The notes: a model not told the origin generated them from the sequence alone. A stretch of 64,000 nt of DNA from Methylobacterium pseudosasicola (GCF_900114535.1 NZ_FOTK01000004.1:124001-188000); one strand, 5' to 3'. Shown: positions 47,690 to 56,000, numbered from the stretch's first letter. Numbers and translations are program-made.

Positions 47690-48613
47690 GTGACCACCAT
47701 CCAGACCACCGCGTCCCCCCTGGCGACAGGCGCATCCGCCGATACGCGCGCCGTCCTGCTCAACCAGGTCTCCTGGGGCGCGATCTTCGCCGGCGCCACC
47801 ACGGCCCTGGTGACCCAGGTGATCCTGAACCTGATCGGGGCCGGCGTGGGCCTCGCGTCCTTCGGCCCCAATGCCGCCGACAACCCGGCCGCCTCGACCG
47901 CCTCCATGGGCGCCGGGATCTGGTTCGTGGCCTCGGGCATCGTCGCCTCCCTGGTCGGCGGCGCCATCGCCGGGCGCCTGTCCGGCAAGCCGGTGGGCGG
48001 CTCGGCCGGCCTGCACGGCCTGGTCTCCTGGGCGGTGACGACCCTGGTCGTCCTCTACCTGCTGACCTCGGCGGTCGGCGGCATCGTCGGCGGCGCCTTC
48101 AACGGCGTGACCAGCACCCTGGGCGGCGCCGGCAACCTCGTCGGCGGCACGGTCCAGACGGCCGCGCAGGCCGCGGCGCCCTCGCTGTCGAAGATCACGA
48201 ACCCGCTCGACGGGATCGAGAGCACCGTGCGCCAGCAGGCCGCCGGCCAGGATCCGCAGGCCGCCCGCGACGCTGCCGTGGCGGCCGTGAAGGCCCTGTT
48301 CACCGGCGACCCGGCTCAGAAGGCTCAGGCCGAGACCCGCGCCGCGGATGCGCTGGCCAAGGCGCAGAACATCCCGGTCGAGCAGGCGCGCCAGCAGGTC
48401 CAGGATTACGAGAAGCAGTACGACCAGGCGATCGCCACCGCCAAGCAGAAGGCCGAGGCCGCCGCCGTCGCCACCAAGTCGGCCGCCACGCAGGGCGCCT
48501 TCTACGCCGCCCTGGCGCTGATCCTCGGCGCGCTCGCCGCCTTCCTGGGCGGTCGCCTCGGCGCCCCCAAGCCCGTCACCCTGCTCGGCGCCTACGAGAC
48601 CCGCCGCGCCTGA
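47690..48613 (+). CDS. Multi-pass membrane protein of unknown function
   Basis: 307 residues from GTG 47690 (GGAG 7 bases upstream). Several hydrophobic segments in the first half (GAIFAGATTALVTQVILNLI, IVASLVGGAIAGRL, TTLVVLYLLTSAVGGIVGGA), a charged Ala/Gln-rich loop around residues 180-260, and a final helix (FYAALALILGALAAFLGG). Looks like a Methylobacterium-type stress-associated membrane protein. Function unknown. Confidence 0.6.
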   Translation: MTTIQTTASPLATGASADTRAVLLNQVSWGAIFAGATTALVTQVILNLIGAGVGLASFGPNAADNPAASTASMGAGIWFVASGIVASLVGGAIAGRLSGKPVGGSAGLHGLVSWAVTTLVVLYLLTSAVGGIVGGAFNGVTSTLGGAGNLVGGTVQTAAQAAAPSLSKITNPLDGIESTVRQQAAGQDPQAARDAAVAAVKALFTGDPAQKAQAETRAADALAKAQNIPVEQARQQVQDYEKQYDQAIATAKQKAEAAAVATKSAATQGAFYAALALILGALAAFLGGRLGAPKPVTLLGAYETRRA

Positions 48614-48696
48614 CCCCCATCGGTCCCCGCCCATCGGCGGGGACCCCTCTCGACCGGCACAAGCCGGCCATCGCGCAACGCTGAAGGAGATTTTCG

Positions 48697-48900
48697 ATGA
48701 GCAGCACCACCGACAAGATCAAGGGCCTGGCCAACGAGGCCGTGGGCAACGTCAAGCAGGCCGCCGGCAACGTGACGGGCAACGACAAGCTCGTGGCCGA
48801 GGGCAAGGCGCAGGAGCTCAAGGGCGAGGCGCAGAAGACCGTGGGCGACGTCAAGGACGGCGCCAAGAACCTGGCCGACAAGATCACCGGCCGGAACTGA
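48697..48900 (+). CDS. CsbD-family stress response protein
   Basis: 67-residue classical CsbD: DKIKGLANEAVGNVKQAAGN and NDKLVAEGKAQELKGEAQKT motifs, hydrophilic, no signal. AAGGAG lies 9 bases before ATG 48697. CsbD proteins are general stress-induced in many bacteria, biochemical role unknown. Confidence 0.85.
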   Translation: MSSTTDKIKGLANEAVGNVKQAAGNVTGNDKLVAEGKAQELKGEAQKTVGDVKDGAKNLADKITGRN

Positions 48901-48964
48901 GTCCGGTCGGCGGGGCCGGCTCCACCGGTCCCGTCCCGAGCCACCGCGAAACCAGGAGAGCAGC

Positions 48965-49348
48965 ATGAACCGCGACCAGATCGAGGGCGCGTCCCGTCAC
49001 GTGAAGGGCCGGGCTCAGACCACCCTCGGCGGCATCACCGGCGATCCGGGCCGGCAGGTGCGCGGCGCCGTGAACCAGGTGGCCGGCGGCGCGCAATACG
49101 TCTACGGCCGCGCCCGCGACCGGGCCGAGGACCTCGCCGAGGATGGCCGCCACCTCGCCCACGCCGCCTCCGAGCGGGCAGACCACCTGATCGACGACGG
49201 TCGCCGCTACGCCCGCGAGGCCCGTCGCCGGGGTGAGACCTACGGCCGCCAAGCGGTCCGCTACGCCGACACCAACCGCACCAGCACCCTACTCGGCGTC
49301 GCCGCCCTGGCCTTCGCGGCCGGCTGGCTCACCCGCCGCGGGCGCTAA
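48965..49348 (+). CDS. CsbD-like protein with C-terminal membrane segment
   Basis: 127 residues. N-terminal CsbD core (RDQIEGASRHVKGRAQTTLG, then GITGDPGRQVRGAVNQVAGG) with a charged Arg-rich middle and a C-terminal hydrophobic helix (TSTLLGVAALAFAAGWL). AGGAG precedes ATG 48965. Similar architecture to the gene at 47296. Confidence 0.65.
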   Translation: MNRDQIEGASRHVKGRAQTTLGGITGDPGRQVRGAVNQVAGGAQYVYGRARDRAEDLAEDGRHLAHAASERADHLIDDGRRYAREARRRGETYGRQAVRYADTNRTSTLLGVAALAFAAGWLTRRGR

Positions 49349-49354
49349 GATCGA

Positions 49355-49399
49355 GCCTGATGCGGAAACGTGGAAGCCGCGTTTCCGAAACCATCAGGC
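49355..49399 (+). terminator. Hairpin terminator after the CsbD cluster
   Basis: Nested perfect stems: GCCTGATG (49355-49362) with CATCAGGC (49392-49399), and GGAAACG (49364-49370) with CGTTTCC (49380-49386). It lies 6 bases after the last CsbD-like stop. No T tract. Confidence 0.6.
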
Positions 49400-49484
49400 G
49401 CTAGGCTAAAGCCAAGATCCGACCGACGCCCGGCCTCGTTAATGAAGGCCGGGCGGGTTCCGGGGTGGGCGGAGGAGGCGGCCG

Positions 49485-50894
49485 ATGAGGCGGTTCGGCA
49501 AGCTTCTGCTGCGCCCGGAGATCGTGTTCCTGATCCTCGCCATCGGGCTCGGGCTCGCCGCCGCCGGCGCCTACTGGGCCTCGCGCGCGACGGTGCTGAC
49601 GGTGGCGGTCGCCCCGAGCGACGGCACCGAACCGGCCGTGATCCAGGCCTATGCCGACGCCCTGGCGAAGCGGCACAAGGAGATCCGCCTCAGGATCCTG
49701 CCCTTCGACGACGTGCGCGACAGCGCCGAGGCCCTGCGCGACGGCCGGGCCGACCTCGCCGTGGTCCGGCCCGACGTGGCGCTGCCGGATAACGGCCTGA
49801 CGCTGGCCATCCTGCGCGATCAGGCCATGATCATCGCCTCGCCCGAGGCGTCGGGCATCACCCGGTTTCCCGATCTTGACCGCAAGCGCCTCGCCATCCT
49901 GGCCCACCGGGACGCGGACGAAGCGCTGATCAAGGCGATGCTGGCCCATTACGGCCTGACACTCGCGAGCCAGGCGGATGAGGGGCCGCTGCCGCCCCGG
50001 CAGGTAGCCCTCGTCGAGGTCTCAGAGGCCGATCTCACCTCGGCCTTCACCCGCAAGCGGATCGACGCCGTGGTCTCGGTGATCGCCCCCACCGCCCCGA
50101 CCGCGCAGCGCATCGTCGAGAGCGTCCAGGCGGCGAGCCGCAGCCGGAAGGTCGCGTTCGTCGATGTGGAGAATGCCGACGCCATCGTCGCCCGGATGCC
50201 GCGCCTCCAGATGGTGACCATGCCGGCCGAGACCTTCGGGGGCAGCCCCAAGGTCCCGGAGGAGGATGTGCACACGGTCGGTGCCTCTTACCGGCTGATG
50301 GCGCGCGCGAGCCTGCCCCGCTCGGTGGCGGCGGACGTGACCCAGCATCTGTTCGAGCTGCGCAGCGGCTTGGCGAACGTCACGGCCGCCGCCGATTACG
50401 TGCAGGCCCCGGCCTACGAGAGCACGGTCGGCGCCACGAGCGCGCGGCTGCCGATCCATCCGGGAGCGGTCGATTATTTCGAGCGCGAGCAGCAGAGCTT
50501 CATCGAGCGCTACGAGACCTGGATCTACCTGGTCGCCTTCCTGGGCGGCGGCATCGGCTCGGCCTTCGCCTGGGTCGGGCAGCGCCTGTCGCGGCTGCGG
50601 CGCGAGCGGGTCGAGGAGGCCACCGACCGGCTCCTGGCGATCCGGCAGGAGGCGCAGGATTCGCCCGATCCCGAACGCCTCATCACCCTCGCCCGCGAGA
50701 TCGACGATCTGGCCGGCGACATCGCCCGGCACGCCCTGGAGCGCCCGACCGAGGCCCGGACCCTGTCGGCGGCGGCCATCGCCATCGACGCGGCCCGCTC
50801 CACGATCAAGCGCGCCATCGCGGCCGGGCGCCACGGCGACGACGCCCCGGCTCTGGCCGGCCAGACCGTGGCCTCTGGACCCGAGGCCGCCTGA
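49485..50894 (+). CDS. TAXI-family solute-binding protein, membrane-anchored
   Basis: 469 residues. The N-terminus is a membrane anchor (EIVFLILAIGLGLAAAGAYW) rather than a cleavable signal, followed by a periplasmic solute-binding domain of the TRAP/TAXI type (DGTEPAVIQAYADALAKR) and a second membrane helix near residue 345 (YLVAFLGGGIGSAFAWVG) with a charged cytoplasmic C-tail of about 100 residues. No TRAP permease gene adjoins it, so it may be a sensor or partner in another system. Family assigned from fold pattern; ligand unknown. Confidence 0.72.
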   Translation: MRRFGKLLLRPEIVFLILAIGLGLAAAGAYWASRATVLTVAVAPSDGTEPAVIQAYADALAKRHKEIRLRILPFDDVRDSAEALRDGRADLAVVRPDVALPDNGLTLAILRDQAMIIASPEASGITRFPDLDRKRLAILAHRDADEALIKAMLAHYGLTLASQADEGPLPPRQVALVEVSEADLTSAFTRKRIDAVVSVIAPTAPTAQRIVESVQAASRSRKVAFVDVENADAIVARMPRLQMVTMPAETFGGSPKVPEEDVHTVGASYRLMARASLPRSVAADVTQHLFELRSGLANVTAAADYVQAPAYESTVGATSARLPIHPGAVDYFEREQQSFIERYETWIYLVAFLGGGIGSAFAWVGQRLSRLRRERVEEATDRLLAIRQEAQDSPDPERLITLAREIDDLAGDIARHALERPTEARTLSAAAIAIDAARSTIKRAIAAGRHGDDAPALAGQTVASGPEAA

Positions 50895-50902
50895 CCCGAC
50901 GG

Positions 50903-51346
50903 TCAGGGCGCGTTCCGGCGGGCCCGCGCGGCGGCCCATTCCCGGTCGCGCTCGGCCTGGGCGGCGCGCTGCTCGGCGGCGTAGGCCTCCTGATCGGCCT
51001 GGTCCCGCTTCCGCTTGAGCTCGGCGGAGGCAGCCATCCGCTTCTTCCACGCCTCGGTCTCGGCCTTCTGGCGCCGCAATTCTTCGACGGTGATCGGCTT
51101 CACCGGCTCCTTCGGCTGCGCCCAGGCGAAGGGCCGCCGGGGCGGTGGCGGCGGCCGGCGCGGCGGCTCCGAGCTGGCCGAGGGCCCGGGACCGCGCAGG
51201 CCCGCGATGGCCGCGTCCAGCGTCAGCCCGAGGCCGGCCGCGATGCGCTCGGCCGCCGCCCGGGCCGCGTCCCGTTCGCCCGGGGTCGCACCGCGCGCCG
51301 CCAAGGCGAGGCACTTCTCGAAGCGGTCGCGCTCGGCCGGCGTCAT
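50903..51346 (-). CDS. DUF2786-like hypothetical protein
   Basis: 147 residues. N-terminal MTPAERDRFEKCLALAARGA and GERDAARAAAERIAAGLGL resemble the DUF2786 motif of phage-associated proteins; then a Pro-rich linker and a charged helical tail (AEQRAAQAERDREW). Start ATG 51346. Function unknown. Confidence 0.55.
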   Translation of the reverse strand: MTPAERDRFEKCLALAARGATPGERDAARAAAERIAAGLGLTLDAAIAGLRGPGPSASSEPPRRPPPPPRRPFAWAQPKEPVKPITVEELRRQKAETEAWKKRMAASAELKRKRDQADQEAYAAEQRAAQAERDREWAAARARRNAP

Positions 51347-51426
51347 GGCGGGTCCCGGATCGGCAGGTTCGGTGGGGTCATATACGGTTTCCGCGCGAAC
51401 GGCTCGCGACGGCCCGCCTTGTCCCG

Positions 51427-51648
51427 TCAGCGGTTGTTCAGGAGCGCCCGGGCCAGGAGGTGCAGGGTCGCGCCGAGGCCGAGCGCGCAGGTCGAGACCA
51501 CCAGGACCTGCAGGCCGCTGATCCCCGGCCGAGGGCCGAAGCTGTAGGCCAGCAGCGAGCCGCAGGAGCCGGCCGAGACGACGCCCGACGCGATGGTGTT
51601 GAGCCAGGTCGCCGAGAGCCGCCGCCGTTCATCGTTGATGTCGCCCAT
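51427..51648 (-). CDS. Hypothetical two-pass membrane protein
   Basis: 73 residues; short polar start, hydrophobic segments (TIASGVVSAGSCGSLLAY and LQVLVVSTCALGLGATLHLL). Start ATG 51648. Function unknown. Confidence 0.55.
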   Translation of the reverse strand: MGDINDERRRLSATWLNTIASGVVSAGSCGSLLAYSFGPRPGISGLQVLVVSTCALGLGATLHLLARALLNNR

Positions 51649-51751
51649 GGCCGGCTCCCGTCGTGGGCGAGGTCAAGCTTATTTTCATACAGAAGGAATT
51701 ATTACCAGAAGTTGCGGCCTGCAGCAAGGCTGGGGTTCGAACCGGCCGCCC

Positions 51752-51973
51752 TCAATTCACCCCCGTCCGGCAGCGGGCATAGCCCCGGGAGATCAGCCGG
51801 CCCTGCCGCGCCGCGCGCTGGTCCGCCTCGTCGAGGTCGGTCAGCGCGTCGGTGATCGCCGCCACCAGGGCATTCCAGGCATCGCCCCGGGCGGCGCGGT
51901 GATAGGCCAGCGCGATCGCCTCGGCCTCGGTGAGCCGAATCTCCACGGGCGGTTCGTGCGGGTGTGCGAGCAT
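51752..51973 (-). CDS. Hypothetical 73-residue protein
   Basis: Soluble, helical: EIRLTEAEAIALAYHRAARG then AWNALVAAITDALTDLDEAD. ATG at 51973 is preferred because the upstream extension is not protein-like. Function unknown. Confidence 0.55.
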   Translation of the reverse strand: MLAHPHEPPVEIRLTEAEAIALAYHRAARGDAWNALVAAITDALTDLDEADQRAARQGRLISRGYARCRTGVN

Positions 51974-52404
51974 GGCCAGTCCGTCCTGATGAGAACATAT
52001 AGCGAACAAAACGCAGGAGCCGTCCCGGTTCAACCCTTGCGGTGCCGTGCCGCCGGATTCCGGTGGACGCCTGTTGATGGCGTCTGGAAAGCGCAATGAG
52101 GACGGGATCTTACCGTGCCCGGGGTCGCGTCAGCCGGCGGCGACCGGCAGCAGCAGGGTGAGGGTGGTTCCCCGTTCCGGGTCCGATTGGATCTGCGGGA
52201 TGCTGGAGGCGTTCGGAGAGAGCCGGCAGGCGGCGCGGCGGACCTTCGCGAGCACTGGAATCGGGTTCTCCGCGATCGGCGCCGACCGGTTCGCCGCCGC
52301 GGGGGCGTGGTTCGGCGAGGACCGTTCGTTAACGCGCGCGCTGCATCCTTATCGGCACCGAAACCGTTGCGCGTAGCCAAAGTCCGGATGCTGGGGCGCC
52401 TGCC
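51974..52404. other. Intergenic region with histidine-kinase remnant
   Basis: About 431 bases. A minus-strand remnant at 52130-52190 is described separately. The rest holds no recognised gene. Confidence 0.45.
52130..52190 (-). pseudogene. Possible C-terminal remnant of a histidine kinase
   Basis: The minus strand reads IQSDPERGTTLTLLLPVAAG then stop at 52130-52132, matching the G2-box end of histidine kinase ATPase domains. Upstream frame loses similarity within about 15 codons. Probably a relic of a deleted kinase gene. Confidence 0.35.
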
Positions 52405-52563
52405 ATGACCATTCTGAGCGTCCTCTGCCTCGTCACCGGCGCCACCCTGGCGGGCATCGCTCCGCGGCGATCGGTGCAGCAGGCGGCCCTGGAGAGCGCG
52501 GGCGGCAGCCTGATCGTGCTCGGGCTCGTCATCATCGGCGCGGGCCTGCCCCTGTTCGGCTGA
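52405..52563 (+). CDS. Small 52-residue membrane protein, paralogue of 43062
   Basis: Two hydrophobic segments (ILSVLCLVTGATLAGIA and SLIVLGLVIIGAGLPLF) with a charged turn. Same length and pattern as the gene at 43062, including ATG-early VxGAxLA and GG-SLxxLGL-like stretches, so probably paralogous. Function unknown. Confidence 0.6.
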   Translation: MTILSVLCLVTGATLAGIAPRRSVQQAALESAGGSLIVLGLVIIGAGLPLFG

Positions 52564-52772
52564 GACCAGCGCGGATCCGACTCGCCGAGACGGTCTTCGC
52601 GACCGCAAGCAGCGGATCGACCGACCTGGGCCGCGCTTCGCACGCGGCGTTTCAGTCTTCCTGGGCGCGAGGGGTGATGTATCGCTGCGAAGATCAATCA
52701 GACTAGACCGGATCTGCGCAAGGTTATCCCGGCCAGTCCGCCTCTGGTATTTGCGGCAGATCGCCCCTATGG

Positions 52773-52822
52773 TTCGTTCTCTGCCATGTGTCTTTGTATT
52801 TTGAAGTGTTACAAAGAACGAA
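52773..52822 (+). promoter_or_regulatory. Operator-like dyads upstream of hemP
   Basis: Two interleaved perfect inverted repeats: TCTTTGTA at 52791-52798 with TACAAAGA at 52810-52817 (11-base spacer), and TTCGTTCT at 52773-52780 with AGAACGAA at 52815-52822. They end about 17 bases before the hemP ATG, where an iron-responsive repressor (Irr, RirA or Fur) would block transcription. Neither matches a consensus I can confirm. Confidence 0.5.
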
Positions 52823-52839
52823 TGTGAGGTGTTCCGAGC

Positions 52840-53016
52840 ATGTCCGGTCTGGACGGGGATGAGACGCCGGGGAGCCGCCAGGATTGGCGCCACGATCCGC
52901 ACCTGGCGCGCCGGGCCTTCGCCTCCGAGCGGCAGGGCGAGATCGTCATCCGGCATGCCGGCCAGCCCTGCCGGCTCCGCATCATCGCCAACGACACGCC
53001 GATCCTGACCCCATGA
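52840..53016 (+). CDS. hemP: Hemin uptake protein HemP
   Basis: 58-residue small protein of the HemP family. The conserved pattern is visible as GEIVIRHAGQPCRLRIIAND, although the usual Tyr before LR is Cys here. GAGGT lies about 9 bases upstream of ATG 52840. Its stop overlaps the hmuT start (ATGA), so the hem genes form one operon. HemP homologues act in haem uptake or its regulation. Confidence 0.8.
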   Translation: MSGLDGDETPGSRQDWRHDPHLARRAFASERQGEIVIRHAGQPCRLRIIANDTPILTP

Positions 53017-53894
53017 CGATGCCACACGCCTGGTCGCGCCGCTCCCTCCTGGCCGCAGCCGCGACGGCGGCCCTCGCCCCGCGGGGCGCCGCTGCAGCGG
53101 CCTCGGCCGCCCGGATCGCCTCCCTCGGCGGCGCCGTCACTGAGATCCTGTACCGGATCGGCGCCGGCCCGCGGATCGTCGCGGTGGACACCACCAGCCT
53201 CTACCCGCCCGAGGCCCTGCGCGAGAAGCCGAATGTCGGCTACCTGCGGGCGCTCTCCGCCGAGGGCCTGCTCGCCTGCGGGCCCGATCTGGTGATCGCC
53301 GCCGAAGGCGCAGGCCCGCCCCCAGTCCTGGCCCAGCTGCGCGAGGCCGGCCTGCGCGTCGAGACCGTCATCGATCCGCCGAGCCCGGAGGGCGTCCTCG
53401 ACAAGATCGCGGTGATCGGCCGCCTCGCCGGCCTCGAGACGGAGGCCGAAACTCTGGCTGCCGAGGTCCGCGCCCATTTCGCCGCGGTGGCGGCCCGCCG
53501 CGCCCGGATCGACACGCCGGCCCGGGCGATCGTGGTCCTGTCCCTCCAGGGCGGCCGGACGGTCGTGGGCGGCAGCGGGTCGACGGCGGACGGCATCCTC
53601 ACGCTCGCCGGCATCACCAACGCGGCTGCCGGCGTCGCCGGGTTCAAGCCGATGACCGACGAGGCCATCGTGGCCGCCGCCCCCGACGCGGTGGTGATGA
53701 TGCAGAACGGCCCGGAGCCGCCCAAGCCCGAGACCGTTTTCGCCCCCGACTCGGCCCTGGGCCGGACCCCCGCCGGCGCGCAGGGCCGGCTCATCGCCAT
53801 GGACGGCCTCTACCTCCTGGGCTTCGGGCCGCGCACGCCCGAGGCCGCCACCGAGCTGATGCGCGCGGTCTATCCGGGCCTGCCGGGTGAGTGA
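53013..53894 (+). CDS. hmuT: Haem ABC transporter periplasmic binding protein
   Basis: 293 residues. Start ATG 53013 overlaps hemP by 4 bases. A Tat-like RRSLLAAAATAALA signal, then a class III binding protein fold (ASLGGAVTEILYRIGA, later DGLYLLGFGPRTPEAA). Conserved YPPEALREKPNVGYLRALS is typical of HmuT/BhuT. Delivers haem to the permease. Expressed with hmuU and hmuV despite a repeat between hmuT and hmuU. Confidence 0.85.
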   Translation: MTMPHAWSRRSLLAAAATAALAPRGAAAAASAARIASLGGAVTEILYRIGAGPRIVAVDTTSLYPPEALREKPNVGYLRALSAEGLLACGPDLVIAAEGAGPPPVLAQLREAGLRVETVIDPPSPEGVLDKIAVIGRLAGLETEAETLAAEVRAHFAAVAARRARIDTPARAIVVLSLQGGRTVVGGSGSTADGILTLAGITNAAAGVAGFKPMTDEAIVAAAPDAVVMMQNGPEPPKPETVFAPDSALGRTPAGAQGRLIAMDGLYLLGFGPRTPEAATELMRAVYPGLPGE

Positions 53895-53927
53895 GTTTTT
53901 CGTCGACTCGGAATGTCCCTTTCTCGA

Positions 53928-54044
53928 CCTCATCCTGAGGTGGCGGAGCGAAGCGGAGCCCTCGAAGGAGCCCTCCAGCGATCGCGGTGATATCTGGAGG
54001 GCTCCTTCGAGGCTTCCGCTGCGCGAAAGCACCTTAGGATGAGG
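53928..54044. repeat. REP-like palindrome between hmuT and hmuU
   Basis: Outer arms CCTCATCCTGAGGTG (53928-53942) and CACCTTAGGATGAGG (54030-54044) and perfect 18-base inner arms at 53961-53978 and 53994-54011. Large stem-loop type seen across alphaproteobacterial genomes. The right end contains the hmuU start codon at 54039-54041. Confidence 0.8.
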
Positions 54045-55121
54045 GGGCGATTGGGAGATCCCCGGGGTCTGCTGAACCGCCGCGCCGCCCAGCCGTGGGT
54101 GCTGGCGGCGCTTACCCTGCTGATGCTCGCCGTGGCGCTGCTCTCGGTGAGCCTGGGGGCGATCCGGATCCCGCCGGAGCGGGTCCTGGCGGTGCTCACC
54201 GGAAGCGCGGGCGATCCGGCCCTGGCGCGCGACGCCCTGGTGGTGCTCAACATCCGTCTGCCCCGCACCCTGCTGGGGCTGATGGTCGGCGCCGAGCTCG
54301 CGGTCTCGGGCGCGCTGATGCAGGGGCTGTTCCGCAATCCGCTTGCCGATCCGGCGCTCGTCGGGGTCTCGTCGGGGGCGGGTTTTGCCGCCGCCTGCAT
54401 CATCGTGCTGGGCGACCGGCTGCTCGCCTATGCCGGCGTGCCGGGGCCGCTGCCCTATCTGGCGTTGCCGGCCGGCGCCTTCCTGGGGGGCTTGAGCGCG
54501 ACGCTGATCCTCTACGGGCTGGCGACCCGGTCCGGCCGGACCGCGGTGGCGACGATGCTGCTCGCCGGCATCGCCCTGGGGGCTTTGAGCGGCGCGCTCA
54601 CCGGCCTGCTGACCTATGCCAGCGACGACCGGCAATTGCGCGACCTCACCTTCTGGTCGCTGGGCAGTCTCGGCGGCGCCACCTGGGGCAAGGTCGCGGC
54701 CTCGGCGCCGCTGATCCTGCCGGTTCTGGTCGCGGTGCCGTTTCTCGGGCGCGGCCTCAACGCGCTGGTGCTGGGGGAGGCGGAGGCGTTCCATCTCGGG
54801 ATCCCGGTGGAGCGCCTGAAGCGCGCCTGCATTTTTCTGGTCGCCGTCGCGGTGGGGGCGAGCGTGGCGGGTGCGGGTGTGATCGGCTTCGTCGGCCTCG
54901 TTGTGCCGCACGCCCTGCGGTTGGCGATCGGCCCCGAGCACCGCCTGCTGCTGCCGGCCTCGGCGCTGCTGGGTGGCGCGTTCCTGGTGCTGGCCGACGT
55001 CGTCGCCCGGCTGGTCGCGGCGCCGGCCGAACTCCCGATCGGGATCGTCACCGCCCTCGTCGGCGCGCCGGTCTTCCTGTGGCTGCTGCTCGGCCGGGCG
55101 CGGGTCGTCGCCGATGCCTGA
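54039..55121 (+). CDS. hmuU: Haem ABC transporter permease
   Basis: 360-residue FecCD-family permease. Multiple hydrophobic helices (VLAALTLLMLAVALLSVSLG, LPYLALPAGAFLGGLSATLI) and the motif GLVVPHALRLAIGPEHRLLL near the C-terminal third. The ATG at 54039 lies inside the palindromic repeat, giving a short non-homologous MRGRLGDPRGLL start; the conserved part begins soon after. Works with hmuT and hmuV. Confidence 0.87.
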   Translation: MRGRLGDPRGLLNRRAAQPWVLAALTLLMLAVALLSVSLGAIRIPPERVLAVLTGSAGDPALARDALVVLNIRLPRTLLGLMVGAELAVSGALMQGLFRNPLADPALVGVSSGAGFAAACIIVLGDRLLAYAGVPGPLPYLALPAGAFLGGLSATLILYGLATRSGRTAVATMLLAGIALGALSGALTGLLTYASDDRQLRDLTFWSLGSLGGATWGKVAASAPLILPVLVAVPFLGRGLNALVLGEAEAFHLGIPVERLKRACIFLVAVAVGASVAGAGVIGFVGLVVPHALRLAIGPEHRLLLPASALLGGAFLVLADVVARLVAAPAELPIGIVTALVGAPVFLWLLLGRARVVADA

Positions 55122-55917
55122 GCCGGCCCTGCTCTCCGCCCGCGACCTCACCGTCACGGTGGCCGGGCGCGACCTCGTGCGCGACGTGTCCCTCGACGTG
55201 GCGGCCGGCTCCCTGCAGGTGATCGTCGGCCCGAACGGCGCCGGCAAGTCGACCCTGCTGCGCCTGCTCTGCGGCGAGCTGCGCCCGAGCCGCGGGCAGG
55301 TCGCCTACGGAGGCGAGGCGGTGGGCGCGATCCCGGCCTGGCGGCTTGCCGCGATGCGAGCAGTGCTGCCGCAGGCCGCGCGCCTCGCCTTCCCGTTCGC
55401 CGCTTCCGAGGTGGCCCGGATCGGCCTCGACGGTATCGGCCGGGGCCTCAAGCCCCGCGACCGCGACGCGATCCTGGCCCGCGCCCTCGACCGGGCCGAT
55501 GTCACCCATCTCGCGACCCGGGCCTACCCGACCCTGTCGGGCGGCGAGCAGGCCCGGGTGCAGTTCGCCCGCGTGCTCTGCCAGATGGAGGCCGGCCGCA
55601 CGGTCGCGGACGGCCAAGTGCTGTTCCTCGACGAGCCGACCGCGAGCCTCGACCTGCGCCACCAGGGCGCGCTCCTCGACGCCGCCGCAGCACTCGCGGC
55701 CTCCGGAGTCGCCGTGGTTGCGATCCTGCACGACCTCAACCTTGCGGCCGCCTATGCCGACACGCTGTTGGTCCTCGAAGACGGCCGGCTGGTCGCCAGC
55801 GGGCGTCCCGCGGACGTGCTGCGGGACAACCTGATCGCCCGGGTGTTCGGGGTGCGCTGGCCGGTCGGAAAAATCCCTGGCCCGGATCAGCCCTTCATCC
55901 TGCCGCACCGGACCTGA
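55114..55917 (+). CDS. hmuV: Haem ABC transporter ATP-binding protein
   Basis: 267 residues. Walker A GPNGAGKSTL, signature LSGGEQARVQFARVL and Walker B LFLDEPTASLDL are intact, as is the H-loop LHDLNLAAAYADT. ATG at 55114 overlaps hmuU by 8 bases. Haem-specific HmuV features such as RAVLPQAARLAFPF are visible. Last gene of the operon. Confidence 0.9.
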   Translation: MPEPALLSARDLTVTVAGRDLVRDVSLDVAAGSLQVIVGPNGAGKSTLLRLLCGELRPSRGQVAYGGEAVGAIPAWRLAAMRAVLPQAARLAFPFAASEVARIGLDGIGRGLKPRDRDAILARALDRADVTHLATRAYPTLSGGEQARVQFARVLCQMEAGRTVADGQVLFLDEPTASLDLRHQGALLDAAAALAASGVAVVAILHDLNLAAAYADTLLVLEDGRLVASGRPADVLRDNLIARVFGVRWPVGKIPGPDQPFILPHRT

Positions 55918-55943
55918 TCTCCGGTTCGGACCAGTCCCGGTCT

Positions 55944-55996
55944 CATCGGAGCTCCGCCCCGACACCCCGCCAAAGGGCTGAGCCCTTTGGAAACCC
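55944..55996. repeat. Dispersed palindromic repeat, copy 2
   Basis: CCAAAGGGC-TGA-GCCCTTTGG at 55970-55990 with flanking CGGAGCTCCGCCCCGACA. The block is the reverse complement of the one at 61256-61304. Lies between hmuV and the glycosyltransferase gene. Confidence 0.75.
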
Positions 55997-56000
55997 AGGC

